Both the position numbers and the translations under genes were made by a program. Positions 14,929 to 24,289 of a stretch of 64,000 bases of DNA are shown here, piece after piece; position 1 is the stretch's first letter; each line of letters begins with the position of its first letter. This DNA comes from Pseudomonas aylmerensis. Its GTDB lineage: Bacteria; Pseudomonadota; Gammaproteobacteria; Pseudomonadales; Pseudomonadaceae. The stretch spans positions 62,001 through 126,000 of the forward strand of contig NZ_MAUE01000002.1 in assembly GCF_001702265.1 (NCBI RefSeq), written 5' to 3'. Below the pieces are notes generated by a model that saw nothing but the letters and a program-made list of their open reading frames with translations, was not told the origin of the DNA and searched no databases.

Positions 14929-16371
14929 ATGCAGCTCAAAGATACCCAGTTGTTCCGCCAGCAAGCCTTTATCGATGGCGCTTGGGTCGATGCGGACAAC
15001 GGTCAGACCATCAAGGTCAACAACCCTGCCACGGGCGAAATCCTCGGTACCGTGCCGAAGATGGGCGCCGCTGAAACCCGCCGCGCCATCGAAGCCGCCG
15101 ACAAGGCGCTGCCGGCCTGGCGCGCGCTGACTGCCAAGGAGCGCGCGAACAAGCTGCGCCGTTGGTTCGAACTGTTGATCGAAAACCAGGAAGACCTCGG
15201 TCGCCTGATGACCCTCGAGCAAGGCAAGCCGCTGGCTGAAGCCAAGGGCGAAATCGTCTACGCCGCCTCCTTTATCGAGTGGTTCGCCGAAGAAGCCAAG
15301 CGCATCTACGGTGATGTGATCCCCGGCCACCAGCCCGACAAGCGCCTGATCGTGATCAAGCAGCCGATCGGCGTGACCGCTGCAATCACCCCGTGGAACT
15401 TCCCTGCCGCGATGATCACCCGTAAAGCCGGCCCGGCCCTGGCCGCCGGTTGCACCATGGTGATCAAGCCGGCTTCGCAAACCCCGTTCTCGGCCCTGGC
15501 CCTGGTTGAGCTGGCGCACCGTGCCGGTATCCCTAAAGGCGTGTTGAGCGTGGTCACCGGCAGCGCCGGCGACATCGGCGGCGAGCTGACCAGCAACCCG
15601 ATCGTGCGTAAATTGTCCTTCACCGGCTCGACTGAAATCGGTCGCCAGTTGATGGCCGAATGCGCCAAGGACATCAAGAAAGTCTCCCTGGAGCTGGGCG
15701 GCAACGCGCCATTTATCGTGTTCGACGACGCGGACCTGGACAAGGCCGTCGAAGGCGCGATCATCTCCAAGTACCGCAACAACGGCCAGACGTGCGTCTG
15801 CGCCAACCGCCTGTACATCCAGGATTCGGTCTACGACGCGTTCGCGGAAAAACTGAAGGTCGCAGTGGCCAAGTTGAAGATCGGCAACGGTCTGGAAGAT
15901 GGCACCACTACCGGCCCGCTGATCGACGAAAAAGCCGTGGCCAAGGTTCAGGAGCATATTGCTGATGCCCTGAGCAAAGGCGCCAAGCTGCTGGCCGGTG
16001 GCAAGGTGATGGAAGGCAACTTCTTCGAGCCGACTATTCTGGTCGACGTGCCGAAAAACGCCGCTGTGGCGAAGGAAGAAACCTTCGGCCCATTGGCGCC
16101 GTTGTTCCGCTTCAAGGACGAAGCCGAAGTCATCGCGATGTCCAACGACACCGAGTTCGGCCTGGCTTCCTACTTCTACGCCCGCGACCTGGGCCGTGTG
16201 TTCCGTGTGGCTGAAGCCCTGGAATACGGCATGGTCGGCGTCAACACCGGGTTGATCTCCAACGAAGTGGCGCCGTTCGGCGGCATCAAGGCGTCGGGCC
16301 TGGGCCGTGAAGGCTCCAAGTACGGGATCGAGGATTACCTGGAAATCAAATACCTCTGCCTGGGCATCTAA
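14929..16371 (+). CDS. gabD: Succinate-semialdehyde dehydrogenase, NADP-dependent
   Basis: A 480-residue aldehyde dehydrogenase that oxidises succinate semialdehyde to succinate, the last step of GABA degradation. Catalytic Cys289 lies in NNGQTCVCANR and general base Glu255 in LELGGNAPF; the nucleotide-binding FTGSTEIGR loop is present. The second Cys two residues after the catalytic one is typical of GabD and allows redox control. ATG at 14929 is chosen over a start 30 bases earlier because of the AAGGA site and the family-typical N-terminus MQLKDTQLF. gabT follows after 181 bases containing a hairpin, so the two may be partly uncoupled. Confidence 0.95.
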   Translation: MQLKDTQLFRQQAFIDGAWVDADNGQTIKVNNPATGEILGTVPKMGAAETRRAIEAADKALPAWRALTAKERANKLRRWFELLIENQEDLGRLMTLEQGKPLAEAKGEIVYAASFIEWFAEEAKRIYGDVIPGHQPDKRLIVIKQPIGVTAAITPWNFPAAMITRKAGPALAAGCTMVIKPASQTPFSALALVELAHRAGIPKGVLSVVTGSAGDIGGELTSNPIVRKLSFTGSTEIGRQLMAECAKDIKKVSLELGGNAPFIVFDDADLDKAVEGAIISKYRNNGQTCVCANRLYIQDSVYDAFAEKLKVAVAKLKIGNGLEDGTTTGPLIDEKAVAKVQEHIADALSKGAKLLAGGKVMEGNFFEPTILVDVPKNAAVAKEETFGPLAPLFRFKDEAEVIAMSNDTEFGLASYFYARDLGRVFRVAEALEYGMVGVNTGLISNEVAPFGGIKASGLGREGSKYGIEDYLEIKYLCLGI

Positions 16372-16392
16372 GCCGGGAAGGGATCGCAGCAA

Positions 16393-16427
16393 ACGCAAAG
16401 GGCACGAGAGCGCTGACCCTTTGCGTG
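16393..16427. terminator. Hairpin after gabD
   Basis: ACGCAAAGGG and CCCTTTGCGT pair perfectly over 10 bases and are followed by GTTTCAAAACG, a weak T-rich tail. It is probably a partial terminator or mRNA stabiliser between gabD and gabT. Confidence 0.55.
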
Positions 16428-16552
16428 TTTCAAAACGTTATTCGTAGTGGCCGGGAAAGCTGTGGCAGTCGATCATCGCATGCTGCCGTAGTTGCCTCCC
16501 CGCCACGTATTCCTTGAGCTAGGCCACCCGATGAGTGGCGAATGAGGACTTT

Positions 16553-17830
16553 ATGAGCAAGACCAACGCTTCTTTGATGAAACGCCGCGAAGCCGCTGTA
16601 CCGCGCGGTGTTGGCCAGATTCACCCGATCTTCGCCGAATCCGCGAAGAACGCCACCGTGACCGACGTTGAAGGTCGCGAGTTCATCGACTTCGCCGGCG
16701 GTATCGCCGTGCTGAACACCGGTCACGTGCACCCGAAAATCATCGCCGCCGTGACCGAGCAGCTGAACAAGCTGACCCACACTTGCTTCCAGGTACTGGC
16801 CTACGAGCCTTACGTGGAACTGTGCGAAAAAGTGAACGCCAAGGTCCCTGGTGATTTCGCCAAGAAAACCCTGCTGGTCACGACCGGTTCCGAAGCCGTA
16901 GAAAACGCCGTGAAAATCGCCCGTGCTGCCACTGGCCGTGCCGGCGTAATCGCGTTCACCGGCGCCTACCACGGTCGCACCATGATGACCCTGGGCCTGA
17001 CCGGTAAAGTCGTGCCTTACTCCGCTGGCATGGGCCTGATGCCTGGCGGCGTGTTCCGCGCGCTGTACCCGAACGAGCTGCACGGCGTGAGCGTCGACGA
17101 CTCCATCGCCAGCATCGAACGCATCTTCAAGAACGATGCCGAGCCGCGTGATATCGCCGCGATCATCATTGAGCCGGTACAGGGCGAAGGCGGTTTCTAC
17201 GTCGCGCCTAAAGCCTTCATGAAGCGCCTGCGCGAACTGTGCGACAAGCACGGCATCCTGCTGATCGCCGACGAAGTGCAAACCGGTGCCGGCCGTACCG
17301 GGACCTTCTTCGCCATGGAACAGATGGGCGTTGCTGCCGACCTGACCACCTTCGCCAAATCCATCGCTGGCGGCTTCCCGCTCGCCGGTGTGTGCGGCAA
17401 GGCCGAGTACATGGACGCCATCGCCCCAGGCGGCCTGGGCGGCACTTATGCCGGTAGCCCGATCGCTTGCGCCGCGGCCCTGGCCGTAATGGAAGTGTTT
17501 GAAGAAGAGCACCTGCTGGACCGCTGCAAAGCTGTCGGCGAGCGCTTGGTGTCTGGCCTCAAAGCCATTCAAGCCAAGTACCCGGTGATCGGCGAAGTGC
17601 GTGCCCTGGGCGCGATGATCGCAGTCGAGCTGTTCGAAGACGGCGACAGCCACAAGCCAAACGCTGCCGCTGTTGCCTCGGTGGTTGCCAAGGCGCGTGA
17701 CAAGGGCCTGATCCTGCTGTCCTGCGGTACCTACGGCAACGTATTGCGCGTACTGGTCCCGCTGACCTCGCCGGACGAGCAGTTGGACAAAGGCTTGGCG
17801 ATTATCGAAGAGTGCTTCTCCGAGTTGTAA
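16553..17830 (+). CDS. gabT: 4-aminobutyrate aminotransferase
   Basis: A 425-residue class III PLP aminotransferase that moves the amino group of GABA to 2-oxoglutarate, giving succinate semialdehyde for GabD. The PLP lysine is Lys269 in TTFAKSIAGGFPLAG; the cofactor motif LLIADEVQTGAGRTG precedes it. The ATG at 16553 has GAGG upstream and gives the usual N-terminus MSKTNASLMKRR. Length matches GabT. It forms the GABA-use unit with gabD and ends at a strong terminator. Confidence 0.95.
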   Translation: MSKTNASLMKRREAAVPRGVGQIHPIFAESAKNATVTDVEGREFIDFAGGIAVLNTGHVHPKIIAAVTEQLNKLTHTCFQVLAYEPYVELCEKVNAKVPGDFAKKTLLVTTGSEAVENAVKIARAATGRAGVIAFTGAYHGRTMMTLGLTGKVVPYSAGMGLMPGGVFRALYPNELHGVSVDDSIASIERIFKNDAEPRDIAAIIIEPVQGEGGFYVAPKAFMKRLRELCDKHGILLIADEVQTGAGRTGTFFAMEQMGVAADLTTFAKSIAGGFPLAGVCGKAEYMDAIAPGGLGGTYAGSPIACAAALAVMEVFEEEHLLDRCKAVGERLVSGLKAIQAKYPVIGEVRALGAMIAVELFEDGDSHKPNAAAVASVVAKARDKGLILLSCGTYGNVLRVLVPLTSPDEQLDKGLAIIEECFSEL

Positions 17831-17852
17831 TCACAAGCTGCTCTGATCGACA

Positions 17853-17880
17853 GAAAAAACCCGCCTCGGCGGGTTTTTTT
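17853..17880 (+). terminator. Rho-independent terminator of gabT
   Basis: AAAAACCCGCC-TC-GGCGGGTTTTTTT is a classical GC hairpin with an A-run before and T-run after, 23 bases downstream of the gabT stop. Confidence 0.9.
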
Positions 17881-17968
17881 GTGCCCATTGCGGCACATTC
17901 AGGTGTTGTTCATTGTACGTAGGTGCCTGCATTGTCTAAGGTGCAAGCATTGCCGATGGAGCGTGCAG

Positions 17969-19177
17969 ATGACTGCTGTTGATTTACCCGCTGTACCCCG
18001 AGTGTTGATCGCCGAGGCAGACCCCTGGTCACGGGATCTGCTCAAGCAAGTGTTACTGACTGTGCGCTGTGACGCACGGTTGGACGTGTGTGCCGATGGG
18101 CAGCAAGCGGCCACGCTGCTGCGCGAAAAGGCCTACGACCTGATCCTGGCGGATTGGGAGCTGCCCGGCATAGATGGGCTGAGCTTGTTGCGTAGCGTGC
18201 GCCAGAAGCGCCGTACGCCGGCCTTGCCGTTTATTCTACTGAGCAGTCGCAATGACAGCGCCAGCGTGCGCGAAGCCTTGCCCCTGGCGCCCACCGCCTA
18301 TCTGACCAAACCGTTGAACATGGAAGGCCTGACCCAGCGCCTGCAAGACCTGCTGCTCAACGAAGGCGAGAGCGTGTATTGCGAGATTCCGCCGTTGGCG
18401 CCCGGCATGACCTTGCCTGTCTTCCTTGAGCGCCGCCGTGATGCCTGCGATGGCGCGCCATTACGCGTAGACGTCAAGGCGGCCGTGCAGCACAGCCTCG
18501 GCGCCGACGGCCTGGACCTCAAGCGCCTGGAAGACCAGGTGCGCATGGACCCGCAAATCACTGCCGTGCTGATCGCCGCTGCCAACAGCGCCGGCCACCA
18601 CGGCACGCCGGTACAGACCCTGCCTGCGGCGTTGCACAAGCTGGTGGCCGGGCAGAGCATGAACTTGATCCTGGGGTTGGCCCTCAAGCACAACGTGGTG
18701 CTGGGCGACCCCGCGCTGGTGGCCTATGCCGAGCGCCACTGGCAACTCTCGCAGGACACTGCCGACTACGCCCGACGCCTGGCGCGCATGCTGGAGCTGG
18801 ATCACGAGCGCTGCTACACCGCCGGCATCCTGCATCGGCTGGGCGATCTGGCCTTGTTGCGCTGCCTGGAAGACTGGCGACAGGGCGGTGGTGCGCTGGA
18901 TGACGAAGCGATTGGTGAGTCGCTGTATGCCTTCGGCGCCGCCTATGGCTCGGCGCTGCGTGCACGCTGGCGTTTGCCGCTGGAGCTGCGTCAATTGATT
19001 GCGGCGATCTATTCCCTGGAAGGCGGAGTGTATGCGCGGGACGCGCTGGTGGTGAACCTGGCCGCGCAAATGGCGCGGTTGACCGAGCATGAAGGGCTGG
19101 AAGCTCTGGCCGCGAGCAAGACTGCTCGGTTGCTCAAGGTGGGCCTGTCCGAACTGACCCGAGTGCGCAAATCCTGA
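17969..19177 (+). CDS. Response regulator with HDOD output domain
   Basis: A 402-residue protein: receiver domain at residues 10-130 with phosphoacceptor Asp62 in LILADWELPG and conserved Lys114 in YLTKPL, then an HDOD domain at about 185-385 (LEDQVRMDPQITAVLIAAAN; YTAGILHRLGDLAL). HDOD proteins are signalling modules, often tied to motility, c-di-GMP or stress. The ATG at 17969 removes an implausible Cys/Arg-rich extension. No sensor kinase lies next to it, so it is an orphan regulator. Its neighbours across a REPIN and the 21.8-kb gene are c-di-GMP enzymes, which fits signalling work but does not prove a link. Confidence 0.85.
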   Translation: MTAVDLPAVPRVLIAEADPWSRDLLKQVLLTVRCDARLDVCADGQQAATLLREKAYDLILADWELPGIDGLSLLRSVRQKRRTPALPFILLSSRNDSASVREALPLAPTAYLTKPLNMEGLTQRLQDLLLNEGESVYCEIPPLAPGMTLPVFLERRRDACDGAPLRVDVKAAVQHSLGADGLDLKRLEDQVRMDPQITAVLIAAANSAGHHGTPVQTLPAALHKLVAGQSMNLILGLALKHNVVLGDPALVAYAERHWQLSQDTADYARRLARMLELDHERCYTAGILHRLGDLALLRCLEDWRQGGGALDDEAIGESLYAFGAAYGSALRARWRLPLELRQLIAAIYSLEGGVYARDALVVNLAAQMARLTEHEGLEALAASKTARLLKVGLSELTRVRKS

Positions 19178-19193
19178 AGCCTGCGCCCCCTCT

Positions 19194-19266
19194 GTAGGAG
19201 CCGGCTTGCCGGCGATAGCCGTGGTAACTGACACACCGAAATCGCCAGCCAAGCCGGCGCCTACAG
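19194..19266. repeat. REPIN (paired REP sequences)
   Basis: GTAGGAGCCGGCTTGCCGGC and its inverted partner GCCAGCCAAGCCGGCGCCTAC flank a short spacer, a Pseudomonas REPIN between two convergent genes. Confidence 0.85.
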
Positions 19267-19276
19267 TTGATCGGGG

Positions 19277-20284
19277 TTAGCCCGCGATCACGCGGTTCTT
19301 GCCCAGGCGCTTGGCCTCGTACATGGCGGCATCGGCGCGGGCGAACAGGCTGTCCAGGGTCGAGTCTTCCTCTTTGAGGCTGGCCAGGCCCTGGCTGATC
19401 GTCACGCTGAAGGCCTGGCCTTCATAGCTGAAGCTCAGCTCCTGAATCTCCCTGCCCAGACGCTCGGCCACTTGCAGCGCCATTTCCGGTGCGCAGCCTG
19501 GCAGTACGGCGGCGAATTCCTCGCCGCCAATGCGCCCGAACAAGTCGCCACGGCGCAATACACCGCGACCGCTTTCGGCGATACGCCTGAGCACCTGATC
19601 GCCTTCCAGGTGGCCGTAGGTGTCGTTGACGTCCTTGAAATCATCGATGTCCAGCAGCAGGAAAGCCAGCGGCGCACCCTGGGCACAGGCGCTGTCGAAG
19701 GCCTGGTTGGCGCACTCGAAGAAGTGCCGGCGGTTGCTGCTCTGCGTCAGCACGTCGGTGGTGGCGAGGCGATGCAGCTCCAGTTCCATCTGCTTCTTTT
19801 CAGTAATGTCCTCGGCCATGCCCACCACGATCACCGGTTCGCCGGGCTCGACCTGCTGGTTGATGTAGCACTTGTCGCTCAGCCAGCGGATCTGGCCGTC
19901 TGCGGTGATGATGCGGTACTCGCGGTCCTCCACGGCACCTTGCTCCAGCACGCGGGCCATGCTGTGCTCGGCGTAGTCGAGGTCTTCGGGATGGATGCTG
20001 TTGCGCCATTCCCGATGGTCGGCCAGCAGCAGGCCGGCGGAACGGCCGAAAATACGCTCGTAGGCCGGACTCACGTACAGCACGCGGCGCGTTTCCCAAT
20101 CGATGGCCCACAGCACGGCGTTGACGCTGACCAGCAGCGAACTCAGCAACTGCTCGCGCTCACTCAGCCGCTCGACTTCACCCTGGGCATGCATCAGCGC
20201 CAGCAGGGTCGCCGCCGCTGCTGGGCGAGGATGCTCAGCAGTGGGGGCGTCGTGTAAGTAGGACTTTTCGTGAACCATCGGCAC
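19277..20284 (-). CDS. PAS-GGDEF diguanylate cyclase
   Basis: A 335-residue soluble enzyme. A PAS domain (about 45-160, with RVLYVSPAYERIFGRS and a PAC-like end VIVVGMAEDITEKK) is followed by a GGDEF domain (about 170-333). The active site reads GGEEF at 253-257, a functional variant, and the product-inhibition site RRGD (244-247) stands five residues before it, so an active, feedback-inhibited cyclase making c-di-GMP is expected. No membrane segment is present, so the PAS domain senses an internal signal. It is a single gene between a REPIN and a desaturase. Confidence 0.92.
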   Translation of the reverse strand: MPMVHEKSYLHDAPTAEHPRPAAAATLLALMHAQGEVERLSEREQLLSSLLVSVNAVLWAIDWETRRVLYVSPAYERIFGRSAGLLLADHREWRNSIHPEDLDYAEHSMARVLEQGAVEDREYRIITADGQIRWLSDKCYINQQVEPGEPVIVVGMAEDITEKKQMELELHRLATTDVLTQSSNRRHFFECANQAFDSACAQGAPLAFLLLDIDDFKDVNDTYGHLEGDQVLRRIAESGRGVLRRGDLFGRIGGEEFAAVLPGCAPEMALQVAERLGREIQELSFSYEGQAFSVTISQGLASLKEEDSTLDSLFARADAAMYEAKRLGKNRVIAG

Positions 20285-20436
20285 AACTCTCTCTGGGCGC
20301 GCCGCAGGATGGAGCAGCGGTCACTACAAGGGGCCACCATGATGGCGAAGTGTTCATTGAGAGAGGGGATTTGCAGTGAAGTTCCGTCAACTGGACCGAT
20401 TGACGGTGACCGAGAAATGACGCCAAAAAGCTGATT

Positions 20437-20460
20437 GGCGGGAGGGAAGGCCCTCCCGCC
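20437..20460 (-). terminator. Terminator of desaturase gene
   Basis: GGCGGGAGGG and its complement CCCTCCCGCC form a near-perfect palindrome. On the minus strand it follows the desaturase stop by seven bases and is followed by AATCAGCTTTTTGG. Confidence 0.7.
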
Positions 20461-20466
20461 GCACTC

Positions 20467-21651
20467 TCAGACGGCTGCAGGACGCAGTGAGTAGGTCTTC
20501 AATTGGTGGGCAAAATCGCGCAGGGATTGGATGCCGCTGGCCTCGGCTTCATGCACCCATTCCTTGATGGCTGCGAGCATATCGTGGCCATTGGAGCTGG
20601 TCTTGAGCCAGATCTGTTGCAGTGCCAGGCGCTTTTCGTAGATCACCTGGAGGGCATGGCTGTGCTCCAGCATGCTCTGGATGCGCACGTGGTGGCGGTC
20701 ATCCAGCAAGCTGGTCTCGCGGGACAGCAGGCGCTTGGCGCGATGGAACTGGTGGCGCACCGAGTGATCGACCTTTTCCAGCTCCTGCTTGACCAGCGGG
20801 CCAATCACCAACTTGCGGTACTGGGCCATGATCTGGAAGCGGTTGTTGAGGATCGCCATGGCGGTGTCCATGTCCAGGTGGCCCTTGCCCTCGACGCGGT
20901 GCGCGATCGGCGCGACACGCTGCACCTTGGCCAGGCGCAGGAAGCTGAACACTTTGATCCACGCCCAGCCGAGGTCGAACTCCCACTTCTTCACCGACAA
21001 CTTCGCCGAATTGGGGTAGGTGTGGTGGTTGTTGTGCAGTTCTTCGCCGCCGACGATGATGCCCCACGGCACCAGGTTGGTGGCGGCGTCACGGCATTCG
21101 AAGTTGCGATAGCCCACGGCATGCCCCAGGCCGTTGATCACGCCGGCGGCCCAGAACGGGATCCACATCATCTGGATCGCCCAGATGGTGATGCCGATGG
21201 TGCCGAACAGCAGCAGGTCGATCACGCCCATGATCGCCACGCCCAGCAGCGGGTAGGGCGTGTAGATCTTGCGCTCGATCCAGTCGTCCGGGCAGTTCTT
21301 GCCGTAGATGCGCAGGGTTTCAGGGTTTTCTGCCTCGGCGCGGTACAGCTCGGCGCCTTTGCGCAATACGGTGGACAGGCCCTTGATCACCGGGCTGTGC
21401 GGGTCATCGACGGTTTCGCACTTGGCGTGGTGCTTGCGGTGGATAGCGGTCCACTCGCGGGTGTTCTGCGCCGTGGTCAGCCACAGCCAGAAGCGGAAGA
21501 AGTGTTTCAGGCCAGCATTGAGTTCCAGGGAACGGTGGGCTGAATAGCGGTGCAGATAGACGGTGACCGCGACGATGGTCACGTGGGTCATCAACAGAGT
21601 GACTGCCACCAGTTGCCAGGCTGACAAGTCAAGAAAACCGTTGTACCACAT
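20467..21651 (-). CDS. Acyl-lipid/acyl-CoA delta-9 fatty acid desaturase
   Basis: A 394-residue integral-membrane di-iron desaturase that adds a cis double bond to saturated acyl chains, tuning membrane fluidity. The three histidine boxes are present: HRYSAH, HRKHH and HNNHH, with four hydrophobic segments around them. The ATG at 21651 (MWYNGFLDL) is the typical start; a start 39 bases upstream adds an unusual tail. The C-terminal ~140 residues are helical and charged, longer than in minimal desaturases but usual for the Pseudomonas DesA/DesB type. Transcribed alone; regulation is not visible. Confidence 0.88.
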   Translation of the reverse strand: MWYNGFLDLSAWQLVAVTLLMTHVTIVAVTVYLHRYSAHRSLELNAGLKHFFRFWLWLTTAQNTREWTAIHRKHHAKCETVDDPHSPVIKGLSTVLRKGAELYRAEAENPETLRIYGKNCPDDWIERKIYTPYPLLGVAIMGVIDLLLFGTIGITIWAIQMMWIPFWAAGVINGLGHAVGYRNFECRDAATNLVPWGIIVGGEELHNNHHTYPNSAKLSVKKWEFDLGWAWIKVFSFLRLAKVQRVAPIAHRVEGKGHLDMDTAMAILNNRFQIMAQYRKLVIGPLVKQELEKVDHSVRHQFHRAKRLLSRETSLLDDRHHVRIQSMLEHSHALQVIYEKRLALQQIWLKTSSNGHDMLAAIKEWVHEAEASGIQSLRDFAHQLKTYSLRPAAV

Positions 21652-21817
21652 AGGCTGTATGGCCCTCAGAAAAAGAAAAGAACAGCTCACGCATTATCAC
21701 TAAGCCTACAGAGAAAACCAGCAGCCCTTTCAGATAGGAGTGACTGGATGTTTCTTATTCTATAATCCGCAGCCTTTGTAGGGCGATTGTGTTTTTTGGG
21801 TAAGGATTACTGACCAT

Positions 21818-23728
21818 ATGCTGTTTTCATACCGAGGTGCCCTGCGTGCAGGGCTGGTATACCTGCTGGTTTCCATTGCGTGGCTCCAGCTCAGCAACCA
21901 TTTATTGATCAACTTTCTCGATGAACCGCGGGAGTTGGGGCGCTGGCTGCAGGTGCGCGGGTACGTGTGGGTGGCCTTGAGCGCACTGGCCATCTACCTG
22001 ATGTGCGCGCGATTTGCCCGCGCGCATCAGTTGCAGCAGCCACTCAAGGAAAACCGCGAACGCCTGCGCCAGGCCGCCGCAGTGTTTGATTGCACCCGTG
22101 AAGGCGTGCTGGTGACCGATGCCCAGGGGCTGATCGTGCACGTCAACCGGGCCTTCATGGAGATCACCGGCTATCGGCGCGAAGACGTCATGGGCCAGCA
22201 GCCCAGCCTGTTCAAGTCCGGACGCCATTCGTCGCATTTTTACCAGCAGATGTTCCAGAGCCTGGAACGCACCGGCGAATGGAGCGGTGAAATCTGGAAC
22301 CGGCGCAAAAGCGGTGAAATTTATCCACAGTGGCAAACCATCCGTGTGATCCACGATGACCAGGGCCGCGTCAGCCATTACGTCGCGGTGTTTTCCGACA
22401 TCAGTGCCATCAAGGATTCCGAGCACGAACTGGCCCACCTGGCCCATCACGACCCGCTGACCGACCTGCCCAACCGCCTGCTGTTCACCGACCGCGCCGA
22501 GCAGGCGCTGGCCTCGGCGCAACTGCACAAGCGCGGCTGCGCCCTGCTGCTGATGGACCTCGACCACTTCAAGATCATCAATGACAGCCTGGGCCACAAT
22601 GTCGGCGACCAATTGCTCAAGCTGGTCGGCGAGCGGCTGCAGGGCCTGTTCGGGCCCGGCGTGACCCTGGCGCGGCTAGGCGGGGATGAGTTCGCCGTAC
22701 TCGCGGAAAGCTGTCCGCAGGTGGTCCAGGCGGCCGCATTGGCGCAGCGCATGCTGGAGGCGATGAAGCAGCCGTTCATTTTCGACGGTCACCAATTGTT
22801 TATCAGCGCGAGTATTGGCATCAGCCTGTTCCCCAATGACGCCCTGAGCGCCGAACAGCTGCTGCGCAACGCCGACTCCGCGTTGTTCAAGGCCAAGAGC
22901 GCCGGGCGTGAAGGCTACGCGTTGTACACCGAAGAACTCACCGCCCATGCGCAGAACCGTGTGGAAATCGCCAGTGAGCTGCGGCGTGCCCTCGACCAGC
23001 AGGAACTGCGCGTGTACTACCAGCCGGTCCACGATCTGCACACCAGCCGGCTGATCGGCGTCGAGGCGCTGGTGCGCTGGCAACACCCGGAACGCGGGTT
23101 GGTGCCGCCGGGCGAATTCATCCCCATCGCCGAGCGCACCGGGCTGATTGCCGACATCGATGGCTGGGTGATGCACCAGGCCTGTCGGCAGATGTGCCAG
23201 TGGCTGGCCGAGGGTACGCCGTTGAGCTTTATCGCGATCAATGTGTCCAGCCGCTTGTTTGCCCGGCGCGAACTGTACGAGCAGGTCGCCCAGGTGCTGC
23301 ATCAAACCGGCCTCGACCCGGCCTTTCTGGAGCTGGAAGTCACCGAAAGCGCGGTGATGGACGACCCTGAAGTGGCCTTGGAACAACTGCATCGCCTGCG
23401 TGAGCTGGGCTTGCGCCTGGCCATCGACGACTTCGGGACCGGCTATTCCTCGCTGCTGCGGCTCAAGCGCCTGCCGGTGCAGAAGCTCAAGATCGACCAG
23501 GGCTTTGTCGCCGGGCTGCCGTGGGACGAGGATGACGCGGCGATTGTGCGTGTGGTGATCGCCCTGGCGAAGAGCATGGGCATGCAAGTGCACGCCGAGG
23601 GGATCGAGCAGGTGGAGCAGGCACGGTTTCTGTTGGAGCAGGCGTGCGACCTGGGGCAGGGTTACTGGTTCGGGCGGCCGATGCCGGCGCAGGAGATTGA
23701 TTGGGCAAGGGCCCCTGCCATTCGTTAG
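21818..23728 (+). CDS. Membrane PAS-GGDEF-EAL c-di-GMP protein
   Basis: A 636-residue protein: two membrane segments (about 7-30 and 45-65), a PAS domain (about 85-200, TDAQGLIVHVNRAFMEITGY), GGDEF (205-375) and EAL (390-630). The cyclase motif GGDEF is at 288-292, while the inhibitory RxxD site is absent. The phosphodiesterase domain looks active: Glu416 in VEALVRW, DDFGTGYSSL and KIDQGFV are present. It may switch between synthesis and breakdown of c-di-GMP, or use GGDEF as a GTP sensor. Divergent from the desaturase with a 166-base shared promoter region. Confidence 0.92.
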   Translation: MLFSYRGALRAGLVYLLVSIAWLQLSNHLLINFLDEPRELGRWLQVRGYVWVALSALAIYLMCARFARAHQLQQPLKENRERLRQAAAVFDCTREGVLVTDAQGLIVHVNRAFMEITGYRREDVMGQQPSLFKSGRHSSHFYQQMFQSLERTGEWSGEIWNRRKSGEIYPQWQTIRVIHDDQGRVSHYVAVFSDISAIKDSEHELAHLAHHDPLTDLPNRLLFTDRAEQALASAQLHKRGCALLLMDLDHFKIINDSLGHNVGDQLLKLVGERLQGLFGPGVTLARLGGDEFAVLAESCPQVVQAAALAQRMLEAMKQPFIFDGHQLFISASIGISLFPNDALSAEQLLRNADSALFKAKSAGREGYALYTEELTAHAQNRVEIASELRRALDQQELRVYYQPVHDLHTSRLIGVEALVRWQHPERGLVPPGEFIPIAERTGLIADIDGWVMHQACRQMCQWLAEGTPLSFIAINVSSRLFARRELYEQVAQVLHQTGLDPAFLELEVTESAVMDDPEVALEQLHRLRELGLRLAIDDFGTGYSSLLRLKRLPVQKLKIDQGFVAGLPWDEDDAAIVRVVIALAKSMGMQVHAEGIEQVEQARFLLEQACDLGQGYWFGRPMPAQEIDWARAPAIR

Positions 23729-23742
23729 GCACACCGCGGTCA

Positions 23743-23838
23743 ATGTCCGGGCGGAGCTTGCCGGCGATGAGGAACTGTCAGGCGAAATATTCGCCGCCTG
23801 ACACACCGCCATCGCGGGCGAGCCCGGCTCCCACAGGG
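23743..23838. repeat. Diverged REP pair
   Basis: GGGCGGAGCTTGCCGGCGATG and CATCGCGGGCGAGCCCGGCTCCCACAGG-type halves (degenerate) surround a spacer. This is a worn REPIN downstream of the GGDEF-EAL gene. Confidence 0.65.
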
Positions 23839-23898
23839 TTCAGCGGCGCCTGTGCGTCAGTATTTTCATGGCCAAAGTCCTCGCAACCCCGCGCCCCA

Positions 23899-23951
23899 CC
23901 AGAAAATTCTTTCTGGTTATATAAACATTCTTAAATAGTATTTTTAAGAAT
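23899..23951 (+). promoter_or_regulatory. Tandem AT-rich dyads upstream of sulfate-uptake genes
   Basis: Two perfect dyads sit in tandem: CCAGAAA-ATTC-TTTCTGG (23899-23916) and ATTCTTAAA-TAGTATT-TTTAAGAAT (23927-23951), about 80 bases before the DUF2292 gene that leads into sbp and cysTWA. AT-rich dyads of this sort at sulfate-starvation genes are typical of CysB-dependent control, so I infer a regulator site; the protein is not proven. Confidence 0.55.
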
Positions 23952-24031
23952 ATCCCTGCTTATCTACTATCGCCCTCACGCCGCAAGCAGTGCCGCCACT
24001 GCGAGGCACTATTCATTTCAGGAGCGAGACC

Positions 24032-24214
24032 ATGAGCGCATCTCTACGTAGCGTCGACGGCCAGGACGAAGCAGCCATTTTGCGTGAGATCCAGAGCGCC
24101 CTGCGCGATCTGCGGTTTGGCGCGGTGGAAATTACTGTGCACAACGCCCAAGTGGTACAGATCGAACGCAAAGAAAAATTCCGTTTGCAGAACCCGGGTA
24201 ACAAACCGAGCTAA
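24032..24214 (+). CDS. DUF2292 small protein (YezD family)
   Basis: A 60-residue protein with the family core AILREIQSALRDLRFGAVEITVHNAQVVQIERKEKFR, within which VVQIERKEK is the most conserved part. Members are commonly found beside sulfate and organosulfur genes; no biochemical role is established. GGAGCGAG precedes the ATG at 24032. It lies 75 bases before sbp and downstream of the AT-rich dyads, so it is probably the first gene of the sulfate-uptake transcript. Confidence 0.85.
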   Translation: MSASLRSVDGQDEAAILREIQSALRDLRFGAVEITVHNAQVVQIERKEKFRLQNPGNKPS

Positions 24215-24289
24215 GCAAAAACGGCGATTCGCATGCTAGACCCGCAACTATAAGAAAAAGCCAACACCCAAGAATTTCAGGAGCCTTCT

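Noticed and set aside
14914..16398. Long 494-residue open frame on the minus strand opposite gabD
   Set aside because: It is antisense to a highly conserved enzyme; composition is an artefact of GC-rich codon third positions.
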